Assembly (NCBI GenBank): GCA_002633025.1
Contig: NMRB01000074.1
Coordinates: 542,985-606,984 of the forward strand
From: Notospermus geniculatus
Lineage: Eukaryota; Nemertea; Pilidiophora; Heteronemertea; Lineidae
Direction of reading: 5' to 3'
DNA: 64,000 bases
In this document: positions 1 to 12,463 of the stretch, in pieces
Position numbering within the stretch: the first letter of the stretch is position 1
How the letters are laid out: each line of letters starts with the position of its first letter
Program-made: the position numbers and the translations under genes
Notes under the pieces: generated by a model
Databases searched by the model: none
Told to the model about the DNA's origin: nothing
Seen by the model: the letters and a program-made list of their open reading frames with translations, nothing else

Positions 1-462
1 CTCCCCCAGAAAAATTTGGATTTTTAAAGCTCTCAGATGCGATTTCCCAGTATCTGAGAAGAAAATTTCATCGAAATGACAGCTACAAATTTTCGTTTAA
101 AATGCATAAAATCCCCGTAGATCAATGATGATGATGGTCAGATCTTAAATGAAATAAAATTTCGTCGAAGTTACCAAATCTGCAACGCAGACGTCGGAAG
201 TTGCCGAGGAAAGGCCGAAGATTGACGAACTGGGGTATGTATAAAAACAAACTCTGGGCACTTGCTGGCGGATCGAGGTAGCAGAAAAGGTCTGTAAATG
301 ATCACTACAGAGAAGGATATCCTTGGACTTGGCCAGATTATGATACATAAGCAAGTTTTTGGATTAAATAATTTATATAATTGCATAAATGAAATCTTTA
401 GTGGATACTAACTGCACGCCTTTGCTTTGTGCTTGTTCTATTTCGTTCCCGCGCACATTCGA

Positions 463-553
463 GGAATCGATCGCAGCGCCCCAAAAGTCCTCTGGCTTAG
501 TTCAAAATTTGGCCACAGCGATGATTTTGGGGGCGCTGCGATCGATTGATTCC
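463..553. repeat. Short palindromic (foldback) element
   Basis: The arm GGAATCGATCGCAGCGCCCC at 463-482 recurs inverted near 528-553. The right arm carries a 4-bp AATC duplication. The spacer is about 40 bp. It looks like a tiny MITE or a decayed foldback. No target-site duplication was identified. Confidence 0.55.
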
Positions 554-1577
554 AATTTCGATGTTGGTTACCGTGCCGACATGGCCGACGAAGCTTCTTT
601 TGGCGCCATTGGGGTTATGTCTGCATTTCTTGCGCCAAGGCCTTATTTTCAAAAGTGTGCTTTCACAAATATCATTTGGCGAATTATATCTTCAAAAATT
701 GTAAATTTTATTCGCCAAATGGCGTCCTGCCTTCGTAAACAACTCGCCAAGTGTAAATTCCTGGTCGCCAATGGCGAGTAAAATAGCTACTTTTCGAGCA
801 CTGGTAAGAAGTTAAAAAAAGATGCTCAAACCTTGGAGGTTCCTCCAAGCTCAAACTAAAAGTAAAAAGTTGGCTTTATATTAGTTGATGTTATCATATC
901 ATATACATGTATTTTAAAATATTGCTGATGCCGATTTCAATCAATGTTGCTGATGTCGGCACTTCCCTGCCCCTGACCTGACGCTGCTGTGTTGGTAATT
1001 TTTTGGGGGACCCCATTGGTGGGATCAACACGCATTATTATGACCCCAGCTGGCCATCTGTGGCACCGCTGTCTGGGTGCTTGGGTAAATAAATGCACTT
1101 GGATGATGAATTTGTAATTTTGAATTCGCTTCCAGGTAACTTGGAATGGAAGCAAAGTCAACATCATTTGCTTGCCTTTTCACAAGGCTATGTGTACTGT
1201 TGTCTTCCCAATCAGATCATTATAGAATGCCTTAGATACAATAGGAACAGAGTGTCATAAGAGTTGCAGAAAACAGTGGTCACAGTTACATGTAATTTGG
1301 TAATTGTGTTGATTGAGTAGCATTCCCAAGGCCTAATTCAACAATGCAACCTACCTACAGTTATGATAGTAGGTGTGTACGTAAATCTTCTCATTCTGCG
1401 GCTGGGTAGTCAGTGGGTTCGTTCAATTTGTGTGGGAAAGGTGGTGAATCTCATATTTGCTGGAAATCTCTACTTTGAAATCCAAGGTTTTAAAACTTAA
1501 AAAAATAGTGAATCACAAGGTAAGGGTTTTCATTGTCTTCTGATTTATGACTGCATGTGTAATGTGTCAGTCAGGCC

Positions 1578-1955
1578 TAAACTCCCTACGCAGTTGTGTA
1601 CCGCGCCCCCTTCGGTTTACTCGCTCTCCACAACTGCTTAACTTCGTAAGATTCGCCGCGTTCGGTCAACAGATGGCGCTGAGAGAGTCGACCAATGAGA
1701 GCACCGAGCAACCGGTAACCAAGCTGGCCTGAGACGCTTTTTCATTGGCCGAGCGGTTCGTAGCCATGGTAGCACAAGAACATCCGTTGCCAACGGGCCA
1801 AACAGTTCTGAAAGCAGCGTGCTGATAGGCTGTAAAACTTGCGCCAGGCCCAGACGCCATCTGTTGACCGAACGCGGCGACTTTTACGAAGTTAAGCAGT
1901 TGTGGAGAGCGAGTAAACCGAAGGGGGCGCGGTACACAACTGCGTAGGGAGTTTA
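1578..1955. mobile_element. 378-bp non-autonomous DNA transposon with ~100-bp inverted ends and 8-bp target duplication
   Basis: The element starts TAAACTCCCTACGCAG and ends with its exact inverse. The arms match over about 100 bp (1578-1680 against 1853-1955) with only a few differences. GTCAGGCC flanks both sides (1570-1577 and 1956-1963), a perfect 8-bp target-site duplication. Eight-base duplications are typical of hAT and P superfamilies, and GTCAGGCC differs at one position from the reverse complement of the Drosophila P-element preferred target as I remember it. The 170-bp centre holds no transposase, so it is a MITE-like derivative needing an element elsewhere. Confidence 0.85.
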
Positions 1956-3143
1956 GTCAGGCCGGGTTCACACAGAGCTGCACGGTACATGGATAAGCCA
2001 GCGAACAGTGGCTTCACAAAGGGTTCATGACCATGGAAACTTTGTTTGCAAGCCGTGTCCTTGTACATGTAGGTGTCGCTCTATGTGAATCCGGCCTTAT
2101 CCCATCCCCATAGGTGCATTGAATTGTTCCTCGACAAGTGAATGATTTGGAGAATTGAGGGACAAGTTTGTTTGTATAATAAACTTACCCATCCATAGCA
2201 TTGTTCACAATGCCCAGCGTGTCACCTGTTTCAATCAACCATTCTTAAGGGATTGTTAAAGTTGACTTCTGCATGAAAGCCAGTTATCTTCCTGGCAGTG
2301 GCAGCGGGAGCAGCAGTGGCAGCAGCAGCTCACAGTTGTTTACATACATGAACAGGGAATCTCATGTGAATTTCATATCAGTGGACAGCCACTTCAAGCT
2401 GCAAGCTGCATGCAGAAGTTTGTATTGTGTTTTCTTCAAATATACAAGTCATGAAAAATGTTGTGGTGTAGGCCTGTCTATGTGTTGTTACACAGTTTTA
2501 TGTCAAATTTTTTAGCTTTCATGTCCCATTTCTTGTACTGTGTCTCATTGAATAGAATCATACCGTAAACTGTTGGCCTGTCTGTCTCAATTATCTGCTT
2601 CATTCAACACAATGCATTTGCCACGTGATATTCTATCATGCTGCCAACCTCATGTGATTTTGAGTCTTGGCCAACTTTGATAATTTGGTGCAATTTCAAT
2701 ACGTAGTACCACCGTACATAGGCCTACTGACATAGGCCTACTGACGCACACTCTTGAGGTCATGGATTGGCATGTTGGAGAATCATGCCCTAGACTCATC
2801 TGTTGATTACTTTGCAAGTGTTGGTTAGTCAGGTGCTGAACAGTAACAGTCATGTTTTTCTTGTTGAATAACAGGTAATTTCCCTTTTGGTATTTCTATT
2901 CAAACTCAAATGTGTTGGGGGTGGGTACTTCACTACATGAACATGTAGTACCTCTTAGAAGTTCAGGGAAGGTTATTGACGACCAGTTCTAAAAGGGATA
3001 GCTTTATACATGTATATAAGTGCCCCACAAAGTTACAATTTTAACCCCAAAACTTAAGAAGTACAGCACTTTCATTTTAACTGAATGATAAACATTATGA
3101 TATTTTTTATCCTTTCAGATCCTGAACTGACCTGTAAATAAAA

Positions 3144-5582
<2,439 letters not shown>

Positions 5583-7564
5583 TGATGACGTTCCAATGCA
5601 GTCTTGTAAAGATATAGATTATAAAATAAGATCCAGAAAAATTGATTCTATTTGCTATAACACTAATCGTGTACTGGGCTCTCACTGTTGTAAGGTGCAC
5701 CAGGTAAAAAATGGCGCAAGATGACACTTTACATTGACCAATCATAAATATTCTATGTCGGCGGCGACGGATGTTCAGATTGGTGAGTGCTTTACTATGG
5801 AGTGACCAGTATAGGTGTCAGCACAGGTCATAATCACTAGTCTGGACTCCAGGTTTAGTTCGTTCAGTATCTAGTGACCCCAATACACAATTTGACCTCG
5901 ATGGCCTATGGTGCTGATTGTGTGGCCAAAGGCCTTATTGATTGTGACTGTGAGTGATGATCATAAGGTTGACTATAGTTTCAGTGGAGATCAAAGGTCT
6001 CCTGTTAGTGAACAGGCTCTGTGCGGACAGCAAGCCTTATAACTCTCTAGGGACTTGGGTGATTTGTGAGTTCCCCTATTTATGGTCGTTATACAAGATA
6101 TTATTTAGATAAAATGAGGCATAGGCCTACATCAGTTGAATGTCAATATTGGAAATGTATAAGGTTACCAAGGTGATCGATTCACTAGCATGCATTTGAC
6201 CTTCAGAAAGGTCTTAAAATGAAGCATGTTGTAGTAAACTGAATTTCCATGTTTTGGAAAGTTCCAGTATGCTCAAGATTAGTCTCATGTACATACATGT
6301 ATGTATAACTTCCTCACAGTTACATGGCCTCTTAATCAACTGAGTCCTTATGGGGTGAGCAGATGTGGGTGACCCCGAGTTTAGTTAAGCATTGTAAAAG
6401 GAGACATCATGTACAGTTCTTTGTTATCTATATTCCATGTCAATTATGTCTGATACACTGGACTCAGTCTTTGTGGTTTTCTATCAGATCCTAGCTGCCT
6501 CAGTAGACGAATCAAATTTCACCAACTTTCTGGTATTTGACAACTTCGGTCTTCGGTACCCATTAGCGGAGTAAGTAAGACCTACTGTTTGTTGTGCTGA
6601 AATAGTGTCACAATATGAATTCTCTCTTGTCATAAAGGGATATTCTGACTGACTGTATAATATGGTACTGGTTGTGTTAAAGTTGGTGAAGTCTGATTAC
6701 TTCATTGCACATATAGGCCTGTATCTCCTCTTTGAAGAATCTCAAGATATTCCGTTAATGGATGTGCGTTACACATCCTAGTGTCGAAGTATTCATCCAC
6801 AGGGTAAATTGCTTCAGATCTTGTAAAAATTTTGATGAATGTGAAAAAAGCACTTAAGTGTACATCACTTTCAAGGTCTCAAAATCTGTCTTTACAAGAA
6901 AGAGAACCAAAAAAAAAATGATGATGCATTCATGGAGTGCTTCAAAGAAGGGATACAGATGACTAGCAAGTCAATCCATCATTGCATTTCTTGTCCAATT
7001 TCGCTTGCTATCGCCTACGTTCATTGGTGTAGATAGAACACGGAAAAAATGCTCATCGCTGAAAATTTTGTTTTGTGATCGAACAAGGGACACTTTGATT
7101 GTATCCGTTTTCATGTGCTGGGTGAAATCTTGCTGTGCAATTTGATTCTTTTGATTAGCTTGTAGACTCGTGCCACTGTAACACTGTGTTCTGTTGGTCA
7201 TTGTCATATGCAACTGTGTTGAGGGTAGATACACCATGATTTAACTATCCCTTGGGTATCAAAAGTGGCTGTCAGCAGGTGAGAGTGAACCATCAGGCAT
7301 TTCCCCGAGATTGCTGAGGTTTCGGCATTTCACTCTCAAAATTCAGTGCACTGGGTACAGTTCTCACAGCACTGCTGCCTGTTCCACAACAATTTCTCAT
7401 GCTTTGGAAACTTGATGTCACTTTCTTCTCCATTCATTGAACCAGTTGTCATGATTCCTGTTGTTAAAAAGAAGTCATGAAAACTAGGGACCCAATCTGT
7501 AAGAGTAACTTTCAATGGAAACAAATTCTTTTCAATATTACCAAGTTCTTTGTCTCTTTTACCT

Positions 7565-7723
7565 TATAGAGGACGTGCAGCGACAATTATGACGTCACCG
7601 CGACGATGAGATGCCCCCACGTTGGACGGCACGTCCAACGCATTCGTAGCATCGGATGAGGTCCAATATGGCTGATGTGCGAATTATGACGTCAATGATG
7701 ACGTCACGTGCACATCCTCTATA
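7565..7723. mobile_element. CRE-carrying MITE, copy A
   Basis: The ends are TATAGAGGACGTGCA and its near-inverse TGCACATCCTCTATA, with TA or TATA at both borders as expected for TA-target elements. The 159-bp body carries TGACGTCA three times (7590-7597, 7687-7694, 7699-7706). A second copy lies at 27046-27215. It has no coding capacity. Confidence 0.8.
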
Positions 7724-8100
7724 CCTTCAACTTTTTGCTATGTCACGCAGTACGAAATAACTCTACGTTGTTCTGAGCATAATCAGTCATTTCGTCAGAT
7801 AATGAACTCACCAGGAGAGGAAGGGTGTATATTGATATGAAAAAAAATCACCCAAATCCTCATAGTCCTGTCATCTTGATGGCAAAATGTCCATCATCAT
7901 AACATGAGATAATCAAATTTTTTTCTACTCCCATGAATTTTCACTCCTTTCTCTGAATGAAACCTACAGCACAGTTACAATAGAAATTGGCCTTTGCTTC
8001 AAAAGAATTCATTATTGCGTCTTAGTTCAAACTGTAAATTGTTGACATTGCCAGGCGTGGTCAACTATTATCAAATGCTAGGTGACTTTGTATATAATTG

Positions 8101-8106
8101 AATAAA
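8101..8106 (+). other. Candidate poly(A) signal for RAB7
   Basis: AATAAA within an AT-rich tract on the plus strand, about 2.5 kb after the RAB7 stop. It is only a candidate, since a nearer variant signal may be used. Confidence 0.3.
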
Positions 8107-9062
8107 ACATATAAATATATATATAAATAAGATTTGTTTTCATTTCTGTCATTAACTTGTACACCGTTACTGGTATGATTGATTCAGCTCATGCTTACCC
8201 CCATTCTGAAAGTGTGAGGTCATTTATGGTCGTACCCTTCCTTTATGAAGCAAATGCGAGGGTTTTGGTCTCCATCTTTCTCATTCACTGACCCACCAAG
8301 GAGTGGATGGAGAGGACCAAGACCCCTGCTGTAGGAGAATGATGTACCGCAAGATTCTTCCCGTTTCAACATGGCTTATGGATAATGGTACTAATCAGAA
8401 GAGTTATCCACACAGCACCTGTGGAGCAGCCATTGAAAAGGCTAATAACCCCTTAGCCACATCAGACTCCAATGATTTCAGTCTAACTTGCCAGATACCA
8501 CTGGAAGCAGTTCTTCATATGGACCTAAAAACTAGTAGTGTTCATTAATACAGTACAGAAAAGACATCAAGCTATCGAAGTGCCAACATCTACTGGTATT
8601 CATTCTATTCTTTTCATGGCCATAATCTTGAAGTGACATCAAATCATTGACATCAGTCTAATCTCTTCGTACATGCTTCAATGTAACCTAGATCAACAAA
8701 GAAGTAAGTCAACAAGCTCGTTTTTCAATAAAAGTTTGTTTGTACAGCACATATACAACTTACAAATTCTACATGTAGCATATGATCCAACTACAGAAAT
8801 GGACTTCCATTTGAAACAGCAGCAGTTTCAAATAATCTTCACTCCAGTCAATGCTTACATCACAAAGTGTTGTCTTATATTCTACCCCAGAAAATTTGAC
8901 ATTTTATAGCAGTTCACAAGTGTCTAAGCAGCCCAACTGTGCTGAAATGATGAACCTTGGCTGCAACAGAACCACACAGCACTTCATCACACATGCCTTC
9001 CAGGTAATATGAATGAATGGTGCAGTACGTGTTGTTGCGCCCACACCGAAGTCCATTGCACA

Positions 9063-11680
9063 TTAGCCTTTCCTGGTCAGGACAGTCTGAAATGGATACA
9101 AATGAAAGATTAGGACCCAGCCTAATACATGTACACCCTTAGTCAAAAGTAAATAGACAGCTACTAAATTCAATATTTCTTTTAATATTAATGAAATGCA
9201 TTTTTTCTTTTTATACTCACTCATAACAACTGCTTCGGCACCTCTTTCCACCGAAATGACTCAGGTATACAGTTTAGTGACTTTTTGGTGAAAGATTGAA
9301 ATTTTGTCAAAAAATGAGGTTTTTTATTATCGCCTTCGCAAAATCGAGAACCTGAGCATTTTACAGCTCTACTGTTTCCAGACACAATGATATTTTGAAA
9401 TAAAGAATTGGAGCTTCTGCAACCGAGTTATTGATGGTTTCTTACAGGCAATTTTAGGGTTTTCCAGTTGCCAGTCTGACACCACATTCATAACCAACCA
9501 GTTGTGACGCGGCAAGTTCAGGGTCACGAATAATAATCGCTATTCATACTGGGCCTATTTGACCGAGCCTTTGGAATTTCAATAAGAAATAATGTGAATA
9601 ACAATAAGGCCTAAGTGGGCCCGGGATGACGTTCCGAGCTTTTGGCGATTACCGCAGAGAGCTAACCACAAAGCATGTTTGCCCGTTCAAAACTAAACTA
9701 TAGTGCACAATACAATCAATAATAATGATGCAACGCAATCAATGTGGTTTGCCCCGAGCGTGTGCTTTGTGACGGAGAACTGCTGAATATTCAACACTTG
9801 GTCGGTATGAAATACGGAAGAGCACGTGGAAGATCGAACTTGGCTAACCGAACAAAATCACTGCAAAAGTCCCTCTGTAACTTTGTCCCCCCTACAGATC
9901 CATGGGATCCGAAAGCTAGATTCTACTCAGAAACAAATGTGCTTCAAGATGGCATAGGTGCGATCACCAACAAATCCCGAATAAAAAATCACTTTTTTTG
10001 ATGAAAATTCAAACTTTCACCAAAAAATCAGTTCAAAGGACAGCAAGATAATTTTGGTGTAAGAAGGTGCCAAAGCAATTGTTATCAATGGAAATAAAAA
10101 GAAAAATTGTGCCTCGCTGCTATTTTAGGAAATATTGAATTTAGTAGCTGTCTATTTACTTTTGACTAAGGGTGTACATGTATCACCTCATCGACTCAAT
10201 CAATTCTGATGTGCACTTTTAAAGACACCTTGTTTATCAATTCTGATATCTGGTTCTAAAGACATCTTTCCATCAGTTCAAGAAACAGGAGATACATGTA
10301 TTTGAACAACATATCAGAGCCTGCCATCAGTTTTTTTTTAACCACAGGGTGAGACTGTTACAAACCTGTCTAGTTCTTTCTACACAATCTAAGAATTCTT
10401 TAACTTGGGGTGAACATAGTAATGTCTGTTTAGGATTTTCTTGGTAACATTTCAATACTGCATCTTGTAGTTCTTGACACACTGGTGATGTTGTGTATTT
10501 TCTGAAACGAATGATGAAAATTGAACGGAGGTGTAGCAGAGTGGGCAACAAGGAAATAACAAACTGATTTTGCAGAGATGCTGCTCCATCAACTCATCTT
10601 GTGAACTCATGGCAGGGATTTATTACATGACCAAGTTATGTGCTTCTGCAACATTGGTATTTATACTGAATGCTTACAAAAATTTCTTCTCCACTTCTTG
10701 AACAGCTTGGCTAAATTCTTGTGTAGATGTCTGGTATAATTCTTTATTCTGTGAAAGAGAAAAGTAGGTGCAGATTGAGAACCAACATGTGTGCTAAGCT
10801 GTCACCAATCCTGGTGACAACCAACTCCTGTTGAAGTAATGACAATGCAGAATATGAACTGGGACCAAAGTCTTGCCCGTGGTAACCTCACGCATCAATA
10901 AATCTTCAGGAAGTGTAGGATTCAATGTCAAGTCAGTAGTCTTAAAGGATGAAACCTCACCAATTTTTCTAAACGGTTTAATTTTTCCTTGTACACTTTT
11001 TCTAGTCTTGCGATGTCATCTTCACTTGTCCTGAATGGTGCTGGCTTCTCTGGTTTAGTTGCTGCTGATGGTCTTTCATCCTGAAATGCTGGCTCTCCTT
11101 CAGTCTCATCTTCTCCTTTTAATCGCTTCACAACAGAACCTGAAATCTACAAGAGACAAAAATCACAAGGAAATACTGAAAGGCTGAATTAATACAGGCA
11201 TGATAGGCTAAGACTAAAGTAGCCTAGGCCTGCTAAGTAACTTAGGCCCTAACTCAACTTAAAGTGAGAACAAGTCAAAAGGAAGGGCAGGGCAGGGGTT
11301 GGGGATATGGACGAAGTCAAAACGTATTCTTCAGATCAGGATGTCTTCTTGCCTTCTTCTGAGGTTGCACAGCAAGAGACGACAGCATGCCCACAGGCAT
11401 AGGCCTATCTCTCTCTGCTGACAAGTGACATGCTGGTTGATGGTAGCACAGCAGAGTGCACTTGCCACTGGCACTGTGTGCATTACACAGTCAGTACATG
11501 TAGCCTACGTGCAACATGTGCAACGCATGCATGATGATCATGATGATGGCGATGGGATTGATGATGATGATTTTGCAAAAAAAATTGGTCAATCAAAGGC
11601 CAAGGAGGAGAACATACCTTAACAATTCCGGGGCCATCATCTTCTAGTGTTACTCTACGGGTGCTAGATGTCGCTCCCAT
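9063..11680 (-). CDS. CHCHD3: MICOS subunit MIC19 (CHCHD3/CHCHD6 family), 5 exons
   Basis: MIC19 is a peripheral inner-membrane protein of the mitochondrial MICOS complex that holds cristae junctions. Exons on the minus strand are 11618-11680, 10961-11146, 10678-10748, 10366-10501 and 9063-9086. Phases agree and give 159 residues. The N terminus MGATSSTRRVTLEDD resembles human MGGTTSTRRVTFE and contains an N-myristoylation signal (Gly2, Ser6). The C-terminal CHCH domain has twin C-x9-C motifs: C-QELQDAVLK-C and C-SPQVKEFLD-C. The tail QTVLTRKG from the tiny last exon matches human QSMLEKGG. The protein is shorter than human CHCHD3 (227), lacking much of the central coiled coil, though a predicted helix (EDDIARLEKVYKEKLNRL) remains. 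Intron 4 contains a 1-kb foldback element. Confidence 0.9.
9126..10182. mobile_element. ~1.06-kb foldback element inside MIC19 intron 4
   Basis: The left end TACATGTACACCCTTAGTCA is repeated inverted at the right end, TGACTAAGGGTGTACATGTA. The match continues imperfectly for about 215 bp on each side (roughly 9126-9345 against 9963-10182), including TTTTTGGTGAAAG and the GCTTYGGCACC segments. The centre holds an 85-codon open frame (9744-10001) that I do not recognise. The borders could not be fixed precisely because the ends are self-complementary, and no clear target duplication is visible. It is most likely a non-autonomous DNA transposon. Confidence 0.75.
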
Positions 11681-12463
11681 TATTCAAATGGGATGAAATC
11701 GTACAAAGAGGAAAAGGACCCTGTCCGTCCCTGTCTCAAATCGATGACCGTGTATTTTGTCTCCTTGTACAGTGTATGTACAGTATGTACATGCCGGTGG
11801 GTCAAGGTCAGGTAGACTGGTACGCAACTCTCGTAACGCTCCGCCATCTTTACGTGGGCAAAGAACCAGTTTAAAGGTCAGGACGAATAGGTCAACTCTG
11901 TTCTGGTAGATGGCGCTGTAAGAGTAAGTTGGGCCAGGTCTGTTTCTTTTTTCTGGCCAAAAAGCACCTATTTTTCGTGACTTGTGAACGATACGCAGAT
12001 ATCAAAATGATAAGCAGAAAGCAAAGATTATGCAAAACTACGGTGCATCAAATCTAGAGGCTTAGAGATGATAAAAGTGGCAAATTCCCACCATTGAACT
12101 TCCCATCCATCCACCACATCTGTGTCCTGTGTGGAGCCTGTGTCACTGTCTGTAGCTACTTTGTTGTATAGTTAGTTGATTGACCTCGGCCTTTGTAGTG
12201 TGAGGCCTATGCCTAGGCTAGTGTAGTGCATGCTACAATGCTGCTGCTGTGCTAGGCCTACCTACCTGCTATAATATGAGGCAACCCTCAGGCAACCGGC
12301 AAGCAGGCAAGGGATGGGTAATTGACCACTTTTCTTCAACAGGTCAAATTCAAAGGAAAGTTCCTTCCTCATCTTATTACAGTTGCCAATGCCTCGTCCT
12401 GGCCTATCTGTCATCTGTTGTTATAAAAATCTTTGCATTTCAGTTTGAGTGAAGAACTCCACA
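11681..12463. promoter_or_regulatory. Divergent MIC19/KLHDC8 upstream region
   Basis: This 780-bp gap separates two divergent start codons. The KLHDC8 first coding exon begins after a splice acceptor (TTGCATTTCAG, ending 12443), so its 5' non-coding exon and promoter must lie upstream, probably here. I see no TATA box clearly placed. A shared bidirectional promoter is an inference. Confidence 0.4.

Larger units (their letters stand above)
1..3118. other. Upstream intergenic region with two inverted-repeat elements
   Basis: I see no convincing coding exon here. Short open frames lack homology or splice context. The region holds a palindromic element near 463-553, small inverted repeats of a TTTGGCGAA-type motif near 674-720, a 378-bp transposon at 1578-1955, and a GGC/AGC-rich patch near 2295-2330. 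The 3' end reads into a polypyrimidine tract and AG at 3117-3118, the acceptor of the first coding exon of RAB7. The RAB7 promoter and any 5' non-coding exon should therefore lie somewhere in this stretch, but I could not place them. Confidence 0.6.
5583..9062. other. RAB7 3' UTR and RAB7/MIC19 convergent intergenic region
   Basis: No recognised coding exon. It holds an exon-like 83-base segment at 6488-6570 with acceptor and donor, a CRE-carrying MITE at 7565-7723, an AT-rich stretch near 8090-8130 with an AATAAA, and sequence that should include the MIC19 3' UTR on the minus strand. RAB7 genes elsewhere have long 3' UTRs, so part of this may be transcribed with RAB7; that is inference. Confidence 0.5.

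Noticed and set aside
2273-2515. Gly/Ser-rich open frame
   Set aside because: Low-complexity GGC/AGC repeat without supporting exons.
8303-8548. 81-codon frame downstream of RAB7
   Set aside because: No family, no splice support, and in a region likely to be UTR.
9744-10001. 85-codon frame as a gene
   Set aside because: It lies inside the foldback element within the MIC19 intron and matches nothing I recognise.
12449-12463. Earlier GTG start for KLHDC8
   Set aside because: It precedes the ACAATGG start by 15 bases and is only a non-ATG extension beside the splice acceptor.
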